Assembly (NCBI GenBank): GCA_027943335.1
Contig: BSBK01000760.1
Span: forward strand, 1,325,001-1,389,000
DNA: 64,000 bases
Origin: Chamaecyparis obtusa
Lineage: Eukaryota; Streptophyta; Pinopsida; Cupressales; Cupressaceae
Direction: 5' to 3'
The notes under the pieces are model-generated. The model made no database searches and was not told where the DNA came from. It saw only the letters and a list, made by a program, of their open reading frames with translations. Positions 25,081 to 36,477 of the stretch are shown piece after piece. Both the position numbers and the translations under genes were made by a program. Each line of letters begins with the position of its first letter. The first letter of the stretch is position 1.

Positions 25081-26245
25081 ATATCAGGAGGCATTACGGA
25101 TAAGGTATCTCTTTTCATGATGGTTAAAGGTATTGAGAATGATTTGGTCTTTGAGATAGGAGAATAGGTTTTTATATATGGATGAATCATGACCAGGAAC
25201 TCATAGCATAGCTCATGTTCAGGCTGCTGTAATAAAGTAGAGAGCATTGCCATTACATTGGCAGCCTTATTCTCTATTCTAGGTATTTGCTCAAAGGTGA
25301 TAGATATGAAGTATTTGTTTAGATCATATACCATTCTCTTGTATGGAATGAGCTTTTCATCCTTTGTTTGGTACACATCATTGACTTGATGTATTACAAG
25401 TTGTGAGTCTCCATGAATGTGTAATTTTGTTACCCTCCACTCAATTGCTATTTTCATACCATTCAAAAGGGCTTCATATTCAACAATATTGTTTGTACAA
25501 GGAAATTTAATTATGAATGCCTTAGGAATGGAGTATCCTTGAGGAGTGATAAACAAGATGCCTGCTCCCGATCCATTATGTGTATAGGAGCCATCAAAGA
25601 ATAATTGCCATTCTCTAGAAGAAAGATTCATGATAGAGGAATCTGGAAATTCCATTTGCATTGGTGTGTCATCAAACAAAGGTGCATCTGCTAATTGATT
25701 AGCACTAACTTGGCCTTTAATAGCTTTTCTTTCAACATATTCAATGTCAAATTCACTTAGAAGCTGACCCATTTAGCCAATCTACCTGTGAGGGCAGCTT
25801 TTCTTAGCAAGTACTTTAGTGGATTGATCTTAGCTACTAAATGCATGGTATGAGCCAACATATAATGTCTCAATTTTTGTGACACAAAGATCATATCTAG
25901 ACAAGCCTTTTCAATCATAGAGTAGTTCTTTGTGTATGCCACCAATGTTCTACTAATATAATATATGGCTCTTTCCTTCTTGTTCTCATCATGCTGTGCA
26001 AGCAATGCCACCAGTGATGTATCTGTAGCAGAGAAATATAAGATCAAAGGCTTCCCTTGAATGGGAGGCATCAAGATAGGAGGATTTGTTAGATATTTCT
26101 TGATATGATTAAAATTCTTTTCACATTCCTCTCTCCATGCAAAGGTCACACCTTTATGTAATGTCTTTGTAAAAGGTTGTGATATGTTTGCTAGCTGAGA
26201 TATGAAGCATCTAATAGATTGAACTCTCCCTTGGAATGTTCTCAT
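25044..26245 (-). pseudogene. RNase H and second (Tat-type) RNase H of element B
   Basis: The RT-linked RNase H is open at 26,245-25,757 (ISQPFTKTLHKGVTFAWREE, LILYFSATDTSLVALLAQ, IYYISRTLVAYTKNYS). A one-base deletion near 25,765 shifts the frame. The connector FDIEYVERKAIKGQ and a second RNase H follow at 25,772-25,044: LFFDGSYTHNGSGAG with the first Asp, NNIVEYEALLNGM with the Glu, and HIHGDSQLVIHQVN with the next Asp. The final Asp of the fold is replaced (NKAANVMAM). A second RNase H before integrase is the hallmark of the Tat clade. Confidence 0.75.
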
Positions 26246-26266
26246 TTGACTAATGTTCTTGGGAGG

Positions 26267-27121
26267 TTACATCTCCATGATAGCTTTAACTTTAGCTAGA
26301 GCTACTTCAATTCCTTTCTTTGAAACAATGTAGCCTAAAATCTTTCTAGAAGTGACACCAAAAGCACACTTCTTAGGATTTAGTAAGAGACTAAATTTTT
26401 CTATTATGTCTAGTATCTTGTTCAAGTCATTTAGATGTTCAGATCTTCTCATAGATTTTGCTAAAGTATCATCAACATAATCCTCCATAGTTCGATGTAT
26501 CATATCATGAAAAATAGATGTCATAGCTCTTTGATATGTAGCACCAGCATTCTTAAGCCCAAATGGCATGACATTCCAATAGAAGGTACCCCACACACAT
26601 GTGAAAGCAATTTTCTCTTGATCTTCTGGAGCAATTTTTATTTGATTATATCTAGAAAAACCATCCATTAAAGAATACATCTCAAAGCCTGTAGTCATGT
26701 CTACTATCATATCAATGTTAGGTAGTGGAAAATCATCCTTAGGACATACCTTATTTACATCTCTAAAGTCTATGCACACTCTGATAGATTTGTCAGGTTT
26801 TGATACAGGTATAATATTTGAGATCCATTCAGCATAATCAATAACACAGATGAATCCAACTTTTAGTAGTTTCTCTAATTCAACTTTGACCAAGAGTGCA
26901 ACATGTGGATGCATCTTTCTCAATTTTTATTTAAAAGGTTTGAACCCTGGAGCTATAGATAAATGATGCATTATAAGATAAGGATCCAATCCTAGTATAT
27001 CTGAATATTTCCATGCAAATTTGATCTTTTTCTTTGTTAAGAATGTTGTAATTTTTTTCTTTTCTTCTTCTGATAAGGATTGTGCTACATGGATCAATAG
27101 TGGTTCTTCTATTGTTCCCAA
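26267..27121 (-). pseudogene. Reverse transcriptase of element B
   Basis: One frame runs from 27,121 to 26,267 with a single stop (TAA, probably from CAA) just before KLRKMHPHVALL near 26,925. All RT blocks are present: IRVCIDFRDVNKVCPKDDFP, YSLMDGFSRYNQI, NVMPFGLKNAGATYQRAM, MEDYVDDTLAKS and LNPKKCAFGVTSRKILGY. The YVDD box is intact. A further TAA at the end of the block (before PPKNISQMR) separates it from the RNase H in the same frame. Confidence 0.85.
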
Positions 27122-27163
27122 GTTGATGGATTAAGTGGGCTCAATTAGAATTGGAGATTTGTC

Positions 27164-28544
27164 CTATAAATGACTCAGAAGGACATCAAATATCTCATCC
27201 TTAGGAACCTTAGAGAGGTTTTCACCTTCAGATATATCTTTTATTTTTACTTTTGTAGGTTCTGAGACTGTCACAAAGTGGTTTTCACCCTCAAAACTCC
27301 TTTTCTTTTTATTTTTATTCTTATTCTTCTGACTAAGATACTTGATGTCTAACTTTGTCATGCTAATACTTGGTTCACTGATGGAAGTCCTCATAGGCTC
27401 AACTACATTTAGGTGGCAAGCAAGGGCATAGTCATTCGAGAAGGTATAAATACCATAGCTTGGATTTGTGGAAGTTTGGTCAAGAAGGTCAAGATGTTGG
27501 ATAGTCAAAGTGGTAAAAGATTGGGAAAGAGTATTTACGGATATGGATCTATCATCATTGGTCCTAACCCGATGCTTGAGTTTAAAGGTGATATTACAAC
27601 TTAAGATGTTTAATTCATGAATAGGCTCAATGTCATTGTGGAAGGTCCACTTCATCCATTGGTGGATCAGGCTCGATAAGTTCATCATTTTTCTCTAGAC
27701 TTATGTTGGGTTTAGGTGCATATTGGTGAATAACATCAACATGTTTGTTTTTAATAAGCTCATCTTCTTTTGGAATGGCTCCCCATTCATAGTCATTAGA
27801 TTCTTCATCTATGCCTCTAGGAAATCTAAGAACATGAGTAAAGTTAGGATGAATACCCCAAGAAGGGTTACCCTCAGATTTTGATTTGAATTCATACTCA
27901 TGAGAATCTATCTCAGAATAACTACCACCTTCCTCTTTGTTTGTTTGATTATTTTCGAGATTAGCTAGTTCTTATGGTGCAACTATCTCTTGCTCTATAG
28001 TAGGTTCTTGTGTTTCTACTACATTAATTATTTTTACTAGATCATCTTCAGCTTCAAGGAGGTATTTTATTTCTTTAGGAAAACACTCATAGGGAATGAG
28101 ATCTTCAGTGATGTCTGAATCATCACTATTAGATTTTTCTATTGTTTCTCCCTTTAGTTGATTTGCTATGGAAGGATCAACCTATTCTAAGACGTGGGGA
28201 GTTCTTGCTGAGACATAAAGTCTTCTTCTTATATCCTAGACCTGTTGTATTCTTGTTTGCTCATCCATGATGATCAATAGGTGAAATAAGACCTTTACCC
28301 TATAGTCCTAGAGGTCCTTTTCCTTTATATCCCATTTTGTGATCAATTTGTCTCCTAGGCCATATGACGTAGAAGGGATATTCGATATTTTAGCATCACA
28401 TTTTTGAACAACTTGAGATTTAGGTTCATCTTTGTATAGCCATGTGAGCACAACTTCATCCTCTTCAAACTCCTTTTTAGATACTTGTTCTGCAACAAAA
28501 TTTCCTTTATATGCCTCAAGAGGTTCTTTAGACTCTCATTTGGA
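27164..28544 (-). pseudogene. Protease-RT linker of element B
   Basis: An open segment at 27,688-27,164 ends with a Lys-rich block (KNKNKNKKKRSFEGENHF) and EGENLSKVPKDE, conserved in element A. It is in the same frame as the RT but separated by TAG and TAA codons. Further upstream (27,690-28,544) the linker is broken by stops. An acidic, Glu-rich coding character remains on the minus strand, but I see no enzyme motif. Confidence 0.5.
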
Positions 28545-29598
28545 CTATTTTAGAATTTGTCCATAGGACTGAGGTGAGATAAGGAGAGACATCAAAGATA
28601 AGACTAGCTCTATAGTATATTCTCCCATACCATTTTCTTTGATTTTAACCTCTTTACCAATGTCTTCCATATTGGATGTTGAAGCAACATCTAGCTGCTT
28701 AGTGGAGGATTCTCTGTTATTAGGAACAAGTTTATCCATACTCTCTTTCAATGTATTGCAAGTTGTATATAGATCAGCTAGGATTGTCACCTCTACTCCT
28801 TCATAAGGAAATTTCAAACACTGATGGTGTGTAGAAGGAATAGCTTTCATTTCATGTATCTAGGGTCTCCCTAGAAGGATATTGTAAGCCAAAGGTAAAT
28901 CAAGAACTTGACATATAGTATCTATGATGATAGGACCTTCTTTGATAGGTAGGACAATTGTTCCTTTTGAAGATCTTTCTTGCTCATCATATGCTTTGAT
29001 AGTTATCTTATTTCTAGGATCAATGGCCATTTCTAAAAATCCCAATTGTGTAATCAAGATAAAAGAACAAATGTTTAGACCAGTGCCCCTATCTATCAAC
29101 ACACATTTGACATGATGGTTTTGGATCAAGACTTCAATATGCAAGGGCTGGTTATGAGGATGACTCAAGGAGTTATCATCTTCCTCTAAAAAGGAAATGT
29201 ACTATGGAGACATAAGATGACCAACCATAGTCTAGAATCTATGTAAATCAAGGTTATCAGGAACATTGGATCCGAGCAGAGCTTTGTCTAGAATGGCTCT
29301 ATGAGCTGGAGATATCTGAAGCCATTCAAACATGGAGATTTTTACATTTGTGTGCTGGAGCTGTTGAACAATACTGTATGAAGTAGGCCTCGTGTCTTTA
29401 GGATTTGAAGATTTAGATGTATCCTTCTATTTAGAAGTAGATGAAAGATTGAAAGGCACCTTAGGGACATTGGATGAATCTAGTATTTGTCCTTGCAGAT
29501 GTGCATGAGCTTGTGATCGAGCAACTGTATTTGTTGATTGATTATCTCTATCTCTTCTTACAATTATGAAGACATTGCAATGCTCATATAGGCATGGT
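28545..29598 (-). pseudogene. Aspartic protease region of element B
   Basis: A single frame carries 29,168-28,860 and 28,850-28,545, separated only by a TAG that replaces Trp (GRP-stop-IHEM). The active-site block reads VKCVLIDRGTGLNICSF, with Asp-Arg-Gly where element A has Asp-Gly-Gly, and AYNILLGRP follows. Upstream, 29,598-29,170 continues gag/protease linker sequence up to the copia F insertion site. Confidence 0.7.
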
Positions 29599-29603
29599 TC
29601 AAC
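29599..29603. other. Target site duplication of copia F, left copy (TCAAC)
   Basis: TCAAC lies immediately left of the LTR and is repeated at 36,473-36,477 immediately right of the other LTR. The five-base length is as expected for LTR elements, and the host gag sequence reads on when one copy is removed. Confidence 0.9.
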
Positions 29604-30781
29604 TATTAGGAATGAATGTTAAATGTTTGGTAGCCATTCTGTAGCAGTTGTTGTTGCATTCATGACTCTTATTGTCATCGTTGTCAACACAGTGATTTAC
29701 CAAAGACTTGTAGAGAAGCAGAGTTTCAATTAGCACACATGGGTTATTGTAGTTGGAGGTATGTGATGTTGAGGTTATACTCTTTTATATGTTATATGTT
29801 TATGGTTAAGAGTGTAGATAGTAATTCATTTATTCATGGAAGTTATAAGCATTTTGGTGGAAGCAGTATTCAGGCAGTGTTCCTGAGTAGCAGTTTGTGA
29901 AAATCAGATGATATCTCCTAATTGGGATGGAATCTAGTTTTGTGTAGTTAAAGGGAAGTTTAAGACACATTGATAGTGATGTGGATGATAGCATAGACTT
30001 CGAGGTCACACGAGTGAAGATTTATTGTATTTGGAAGCTGGCAATTTTGTGTAATTTTGGTATAGCGTGTGGAAACTTATATTTTGTAATTGTATGCCAA
30101 CTCATTTGTAATGATTTGAGTGTGGTATAAAGGAAGGAATGTATTTCCTTGTTGTAATGTAATTTTTGATATAAAAGTAGTGGTTGTGTGTGATGATGTA
30201 TGCATGAAGTGAAGAAAAGAGCTAAGTATGAAAGCGAATATGTGAAGGAAGACATGCGAGGTACAAAGATCTAAAATTCAGATCTGATGTAATAGTGAGT
30301 GTAGTCTTCCATAGTTAGAGAAGAGGTAACATATTATTTTTTTGAGTAATGTGAAAATTATTTGGATAATCTGTTCAGTGATCTTACCCTGAAGCTGTTT
30401 GGGCAGTGGGTCCTTCTATCTTCCATAACTCTTAACAGGGTTAGAATCTTTTAACAGGGATTCAAAATCTCCTAACAGGGATTCATATGTACTAAATATA
30501 TTTCATACGACTCCTAATAGAATCCATCCTCTCACAAGGAATATTTATATTAGTGCATCTTTTGTGGGCATCATTCCCACTGGAGTTTACTCTTTGATCA
30601 AGAGGTTCCCTAGTCAACATATCTTGTGTCATTGTGTTATTGTGTATGAATATCTTTCTATGGTTGGTAATTATATTGCTTATATGGTTTAATGTTGTTG
30701 AAGATGATAAAAGTTATAATTATCTGATAACTGATTCATCCCCCCCCTCTTAGTTATCTTGGTGGACTTTACTTTCTAACA
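29604..30781 (+). repeat. 5' LTR of copia F
   Basis: 1,178 bp. It starts TATTAGG where the partner LTR has TGTTAGG, so the canonical TG has mutated, and ends ..TTTCTAACA. Near the 3' end are a C-run (ccccccc at 30,740) and 'ttatcttggtggacttt', shared with the 3' LTR. It has one extra 'aacagggattcaaaatctcct' repeat copy near 30,460 relative to the 3' LTR. Confidence 0.9.
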
Positions 30782-30783
30782 AT

Positions 30784-30798
30784 TGGTATGAGAGTTGC
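30784..30798 (+). other. Primer binding site of copia F
   Basis: TGGTATGAGAGTTGC follows the LTR after two bases. It differs slightly from the copia consensus TGGTATCAGAGC, complementary to the 3' end of initiator tRNA-Met, which is perfect in element E at 41,131. Confidence 0.8.
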
Positions 30799-30837
30799 AA
30801 GTTTTTGGAGAAGAAGTTTAACAACTTAAGGAGATCC

Positions 30838-33800
30838 ATGGTGAATTTTAGGAAAGAAAGCCCTAAGTTTGACAGAGTAAATTTTGACAGCTAGAAAGAA
30901 AAGATGAAGACACACCTACTATGTTTAGGACTGGGTTATTGGTTAATTACAAAGAATGATAAGACTATCATTGAAGAGGACAATCTTGAAACATGTACTA
31001 TGGATGTGAGAGATCTATTCATGTGTAACATACTTGCAAGAGAAGCCCTTTTGACAGCCCTTCCAGACAATGAGTACAGCCAAGTAAAATATTTGAAAAA
31101 ATCTCATGAAATTTTGAATGCTTTACACTCTACTTTTTAAGGTGATGAACATGCCAAAAGAGTTAGATTACATAATTGGATATGTGCATTTGAAGATATA
31201 AGAATTTTGGAAGATGAATCTATTAGAATTTGTATTGGTAGAATGTCAGAAATTATTACAAGTATAAATTCTTGTGGAGGAACAAAGATAGAGAATGAAG
31301 TGATATGAAAAATTATGAGGACATTGACTCCTATATTTAAGTAGACAAAATAGATGATTGAACAAGTTATACCTTGTACTACAAAATTTACAAGAGAAAC
31401 TCTTCTTGGAAGATTGGAAGCAGCAAAAATGAACTTGAGATTATCAAGAGACTTACCTAGAATGGAGAAAACATTCAGTGCTCTTAGTGGTCACCCTACT
31501 TTGTCAAGAAGCATCAGTGTGAGCTGAGATTATGCTGGCAGCAACAGATCTAGAAATGAAGAAGAAAAGAATATTGAAGAAGGTATTGCCTTGCTTGTGA
31601 AAAGAGAACCAGATGGTAAGAAAATATTTAAATGTTGGACTTGTCAAGAATATGGTCATTTTGCATCTAAATGTCCTAAGAGAGTTAAAAAGTATAGAAA
31701 CAATTTCAAACCTAGAAGATCTAAGGAATTTTATTATGCTAATGATGAAGATCTTGAAGCTAGTATAGAAAGAACTTTAAGTGAAAGTGATACTGAGAAT
31801 AATGACGACATAGGATTTGTAGCAATTAAAGAAGAGAATCCTAAAACTAATGTTAAGGAAGAAAAAGCCTTAGCTGAAAAGAAAGCTGATTGGATTATAG
31901 ACAATGGTTGTTCACATCATATGACTGGAGACATGAAAAAGTTCATAAAGTTTAATGAATATGATGGAGGAGTTGTTAAAGTTGGAAACAATGCACCTTG
32001 TTTGATTAAAGGTATAGGATCTATTACTCTTGATGGAAAGAATAATACTGATGATGTTTATTTTGTGGATGGATTGAAACATAATCTTTTGAGTGTTGGA
32101 TAGTTAGTTGATAAGGCATATCAATTTTCATTTACTGAGAAAACTTGTGTGATAAAGGATAAAGATGGAAATCTGATTGGAATTGGATCTAGAACAAGAG
32201 GTAATGTATTTCAGTTGAATCCTACTGAGATAAAATGTTTGATTACTAAGATTGATGATAGTTGGTTATGGCATAGAAGGTTTTTTCATATAACCTTTGA
32301 TAACATTGTGAAAGTAAGTACTACACTTGCAGTAAGAGATTTACCTAAAATTATAAAACCTACTAACATGATTTGCAAAGAATGTGTAATGGCTAAACAG
32401 AAGAGAAGTTCTTTTCCTAGTAAGAAGTTTGCATCTACAGAGAAGCTAGAAATTGTTCATACAGATTTGAGCGGTCCTACCAGAACTAGAGGATTCTATG
32501 GAGAAAGGTATTTTATGATTCTTGTTGATGATTTTACAAGATTGATATGGATTGCATTTCTTAAAGAAAAATTTGAAGCATTTGATAAGTTTAGGATTGT
32601 TAAGAATAAAGTTAAGAATGAATTTGGAATGAAGATTAAATGTTTGAGATCTGATAGAGGTGGAGAATTTACTTCTAGATAGTTTAACATATTTTGTGAA
32701 GAAAATGGCATTAAGAGACAATATTCAGCCCCTAGAACACTTGAACAAAATGGTATTGCAGAAAGAAGAAATAGATTAGTGACTGAAGCAACAAGAGCTA
32801 TGTTGTTTGAGAATGATTTAGTGAAGATATTCTAGAGAGAAGTAGTGAACACAGTAGTGTATACAATGAATAGAGTACAAATCAGAGCAAACACATATAA
32901 GACACCTTATGAATTATGGTTTGGACATGCACCCTCAGTTAAGTATTTTAGAATTTTTGGAAGTAAATGTTATATAAAGAGAGATGATGATATTGGAAAG
33001 TTTGATCCTAGAAGTGATAAAGGTATATTTCTTGGATATTCTTTGAAAAGAAAAGCCTATAGATGTTACAACAAAAGAACTAAGACTATTGTTGAAAGCA
33101 CAAATGTTAAAGTTGATGAAAATATCAAAAATCAGGAAAGAATGCTTGATTATGAATTAGATGAAGAAGCTCACCCTAAACCTAAAATTGGATCTACTAA
33201 ATTATTTTATGAAACTAGCAGTGATTTGTTGAATGAAAGCCATAGTGAAGTCATTGAAGAACCTACATCTGAAGAGAGATCTGAGACAGTGACACTTAGC
33301 AAGAGTTTGTTAAGAAATCATCCTATTGGACAAATTATTGGGAGCATCAAAAGAGGATTTCTAACTCAAAATAAGGTACAAGAATAGTTATGTTTGATTT
33401 CTCAAATTGAACCTAAGACTACTAATGAAGCTTGTGAAGATGAAAGTTGGACTAATGCTATGAAAGAAGAACTAGATCAGATTGAGAAGAACAACACATG
33501 GGAATTGGTCTCTAGACCTAAAGACAAGAATGTTATTAGAACTAAATGGGTATTCAGAAGCAAGATGAATGAACAAGGAGAACTAGTGAGAAACAAAGCA
33601 AGATTGGTATGTAAGGGTTACTCATAGCAAGAAGGAATTGACTATGAAGAAACCTTTGCACTTGTTGCAAGAATTGAAGTAGTAAGAATGTTTTTGGCTT
33701 ATGTAGCTTATAAGAAATTCAAAGTATATCAGATGGATGTGAAGTCATCGTTTTTTAATGGAGAATTGGAAGAAGTCTACATTGAGCAGCCTGAAAGTTT

Positions 33801-34926
33801 TCCCTTAACTCAAGAAGGTGACATGGTATGTAAATTGAAGAAAGCTTTATATGGACTTAAACAAGCACCTAGAACTTGGTATGCAAGACTGGATAAGTAT
33901 TTGATTAAATTGGGATTTATAAAAGGAATAGCTGATAGTAATCTGTACATAAAAGAAATTGAAAATGGTTTGTTGGTTATAGTTTTTTTTTTTTATGACA
34001 TTATCTTTGGAGGAGAAGATGAAGCAAGTGAAAAATTTGCTGATGAAATGAAGACTGAAGTTGAAATGAGTATGATTGGTGAAATGAAATACTTTTTGGG
34101 ATTATAGATAATGCAAAACAATGATGGTATCTTTGTAAGTCAGACAAAGTACCTGAATGACTTGTTGAAAATATTTGGAATGGAGAATTGTAAGCCAGTT
34201 GGAACACCCATGGTGACTAGACGTAAGCTATCTAGCACAGATGAGACTCCTGCAGTAGAACAGAAGAAATATAGATCTATGATTAGAGGATTGTAGTATT
34301 TGACTCATACAAGACCTGATATAGCACATTCAGTTGGAATTGTAGAATGATTTCAAGATGAACCTAGAGAATCACATTATGCAGCAGTAAAGAGGATACT
34401 GAGATATCTAAGAGGCACAATGGACTATGGACTATCGTATGAAAAATCTGATGATTTTACCCTATGTGCATATACAAATGCTGATTGGGGAGGTAGTGTT
34501 GATGATAAGAAAAGCACCAGTGGTGGAGCATTTTTCCTTGGAGGAAGATTGGTTTCTTGGCTAAGCAAGAAGCAGAATTGTATCTCACAAAGCAGAGCAG
34601 AAGTAGATTATGTAGTAGCAGCAAACAATTGTAACTAGATAATTTGGATGAAGAAAATGCTGAAGGATATTGGAATAAGGTTTGTTGAACCTATTGTCAT
34701 ACATTGTGACAACACCAGCATAGTTAGTATGTCTAATAATCCTATATTACATTCTAAGACAAAGCATATAGAGATTAAGTATCATGTTGTAAGAGAGAAA
34801 GTTGCTGAAAAAGAAGTCGGACTTGAGTACATAAGTACAAAGGAGCAGATAGAAGATATATTCACAAAGCCTTTGCCTAAAGATACATTTGAGTATCTAA
34901 GAGGTATGCTTGGGGTTATTCCCTAG
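30838..34926 (+). pseudogene. Copia F gag-pol polyprotein, frame intact but 15 stops
   Basis: One frame of 1,363 codons. Domains in order: gag (30,838 to about 31,600) with zinc knuckle CWTCQEYGHFASKC at 31,633-31,674; protease DNGCSHHMTG with the catalytic Asp codon at 31,900 (Asn replaces the usual Ser); integrase zinc region and core (HTDLSGP, LVDDFTR, SDRGGEF, then NGIAERRN) at about 32,260-32,800; RT (33,450-34,110); RNase H (34,420-34,900, ending FTKPLPKDTFEYLRG). The RT catalytic box reads FFFYD instead of YVDD: the first Asp is Tyr (codon 33,994). Premature stops: TAG at 30,892, 31,342, 31,351, 32,101, 32,680, 32,833, 33,385, 33,625, 34,105, 34,294 and 34,636; TGA at 31,306, 31,525 and 34,348; TAA at 31,138. 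Confidence 0.9.
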
Positions 34927-35306
34927 CTTAATTTTGAAAAGTTATGTAGTTGGTTGCGTCCATCCAATGGTATATGAGCCTTATGTTTCTTCTAGACTGG
35001 ATGTTGGTACTTCCTCTATGGGAGAGTATGTGTATCTGAGTTGAGTCATGAGGACTCTAGTGAATGTATTTTCTACATAGTGTCTTTTAACATTGAGTTG
35101 TTGTTGACATAGTGATGTAATTTCTATCATTGATGTCAATGGGTGAGAAGTATACATGAAAAACCATCTGAGACATCTGTTGGAGAGAACTGAATAAGAA
35201 AATGAAGCAAGATTTGATTGATCAAGAGGATTTGAACAAGCAGTGTTGCAGTATTGAATTTTTGGAACATTGGATATTTTTCATCTATGTTGCCATCAAT
35301 TCCAAT

Positions 35307-35314
35307 GGGGGAGA
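35307..35314 (+). other. Polypurine tract of copia F
   Basis: GGGGGAGA lies one base before the 3' LTR start TGTTAGG, in the 'aatgggggagatTGTT' arrangement typical of plant copia elements. Confidence 0.8.
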
Positions 35315-35315
35315 T

Positions 35316-36472
35316 TGTTAGGAATGAATGATAAATGTTTGGTAGCTATTTTGTAGCAGTTTTTATTGCATTCATGACTATGATTGTCATTGATGTCAAC
35401 ATAGTGATTTACCAAAGACTTGCAGAGAAGCAGACAGAGTTTGGATTAGTGCACATGGGTTATTGCAATTGGAGCTATGTGATGTTTAGGTTATACTCTT
35501 TGATATATTATATGTCTATGGTTAAGAGTGAAGACATTAATTCATTTATTCATTGAAGTTATAAGCATTTTGGTGGAAGCAGTATTCAGGCAATGTTCCT
35601 GAGTAGCAGTTTGTGGAAATCGGATGATATCTCCTAATCAGGATGGAATCTAGTTTTGCATAGTTAAAGTAAACTTGAAGGAATATTGATTGTGATGTGG
35701 ATGATAGCATAGACTTTGAGGTTGCACGAGTGAAGATTTATTGTATTTGGAAGTTGATAGTTTTGTGTAATTTTGGTGTAGCATGTGGAAACTTTTATTT
35801 TGTAATTGTATGCTGACTCATTTGTAATTATTTGAGTGTGGTATAAAGGAATGAATGAATTTCCTTGTTGTAATTTAATTTTTTATGTAGAAGTAGTGGT
35901 TGTGTGTGATGATGTATGCATGAAGTGAAGAAAAGAGCTAAGTATGAAAGTGAATATGTGAAGGAAGACATGCGAGGTACAGAGATCTGAAATTGAGATC
36001 TGATGTAATAGTGAGTGTGGTTTGGCATAGTCAGAGAAGAGATAACATATTATTTTTTTGAGTAATGAAAAGATTATTTGGATAATGTGTTCAGTGATCT
36101 TACCCTGAAGCTGTTTGGCTAGTGGGTCCTTCTATCTTCCATAAGTCTTAACAGGGTTAGAATCTTTTAACAGGGATTCATATGTACTGTATGTATTTCA
36201 TAAGACTCCTAACAAAGTCCATCCTCTCACAAGGAATATTTATATTAGTGCATCTTTTGTGGGCATCATTCCCATCCGGGTTTACTCTTTGATCAAGAGG
36301 CTCCCTAGTCAACATATCTTGTGTCATTGTGTTATTGTGTATGAATATCTTTCTATGGTTGGTAATTATATTGCTTATATGATTTAATGCTATTGAAGAT
36401 GATAAAAGTTATAATTATCTGATAACGATTCACCCCCCCTTGAATTATCTTGGTGGACTTTACTTTCTAACA
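35316..36472 (+). repeat. 3' LTR of copia F
   Basis: 1,157 bp with TGTTAG..CTAACA inverted ends, colinear with the 5' LTR. Small indels account for the length difference of 21 bases. Confidence 0.9.
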
Positions 36473-36477
36473 TCAAC
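36473..36477. other. Target site duplication of copia F, right copy (TCAAC)
   Basis: Identical to 29,599-29,603. Confidence 0.9.

Larger units (their letters stand above)
29604..36472 (+). mobile_element. Copia F: complete Ty1/copia retrotransposon nested in element B
   Basis: A 6,869-bp plus-strand element with two LTRs (29,604-30,781 and 35,316-36,472), PBS, one polyprotein frame, PPT and perfect TSDs. The polyprotein has no frameshift from 30,838 to 34,926 but contains 15 premature stops, so the element is dead by point mutation only. By eye the two LTRs differ at very roughly one base in ten over the first 300 bases, so the insertion is old. It sits at the gag/protease junction of gypsy element B. 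Confidence 0.92.

Noticed and set aside
32446..32721. Minus-strand ORFs of 91 and 71 codons
   Set aside because: Antisense shadows of the copia F integrase.
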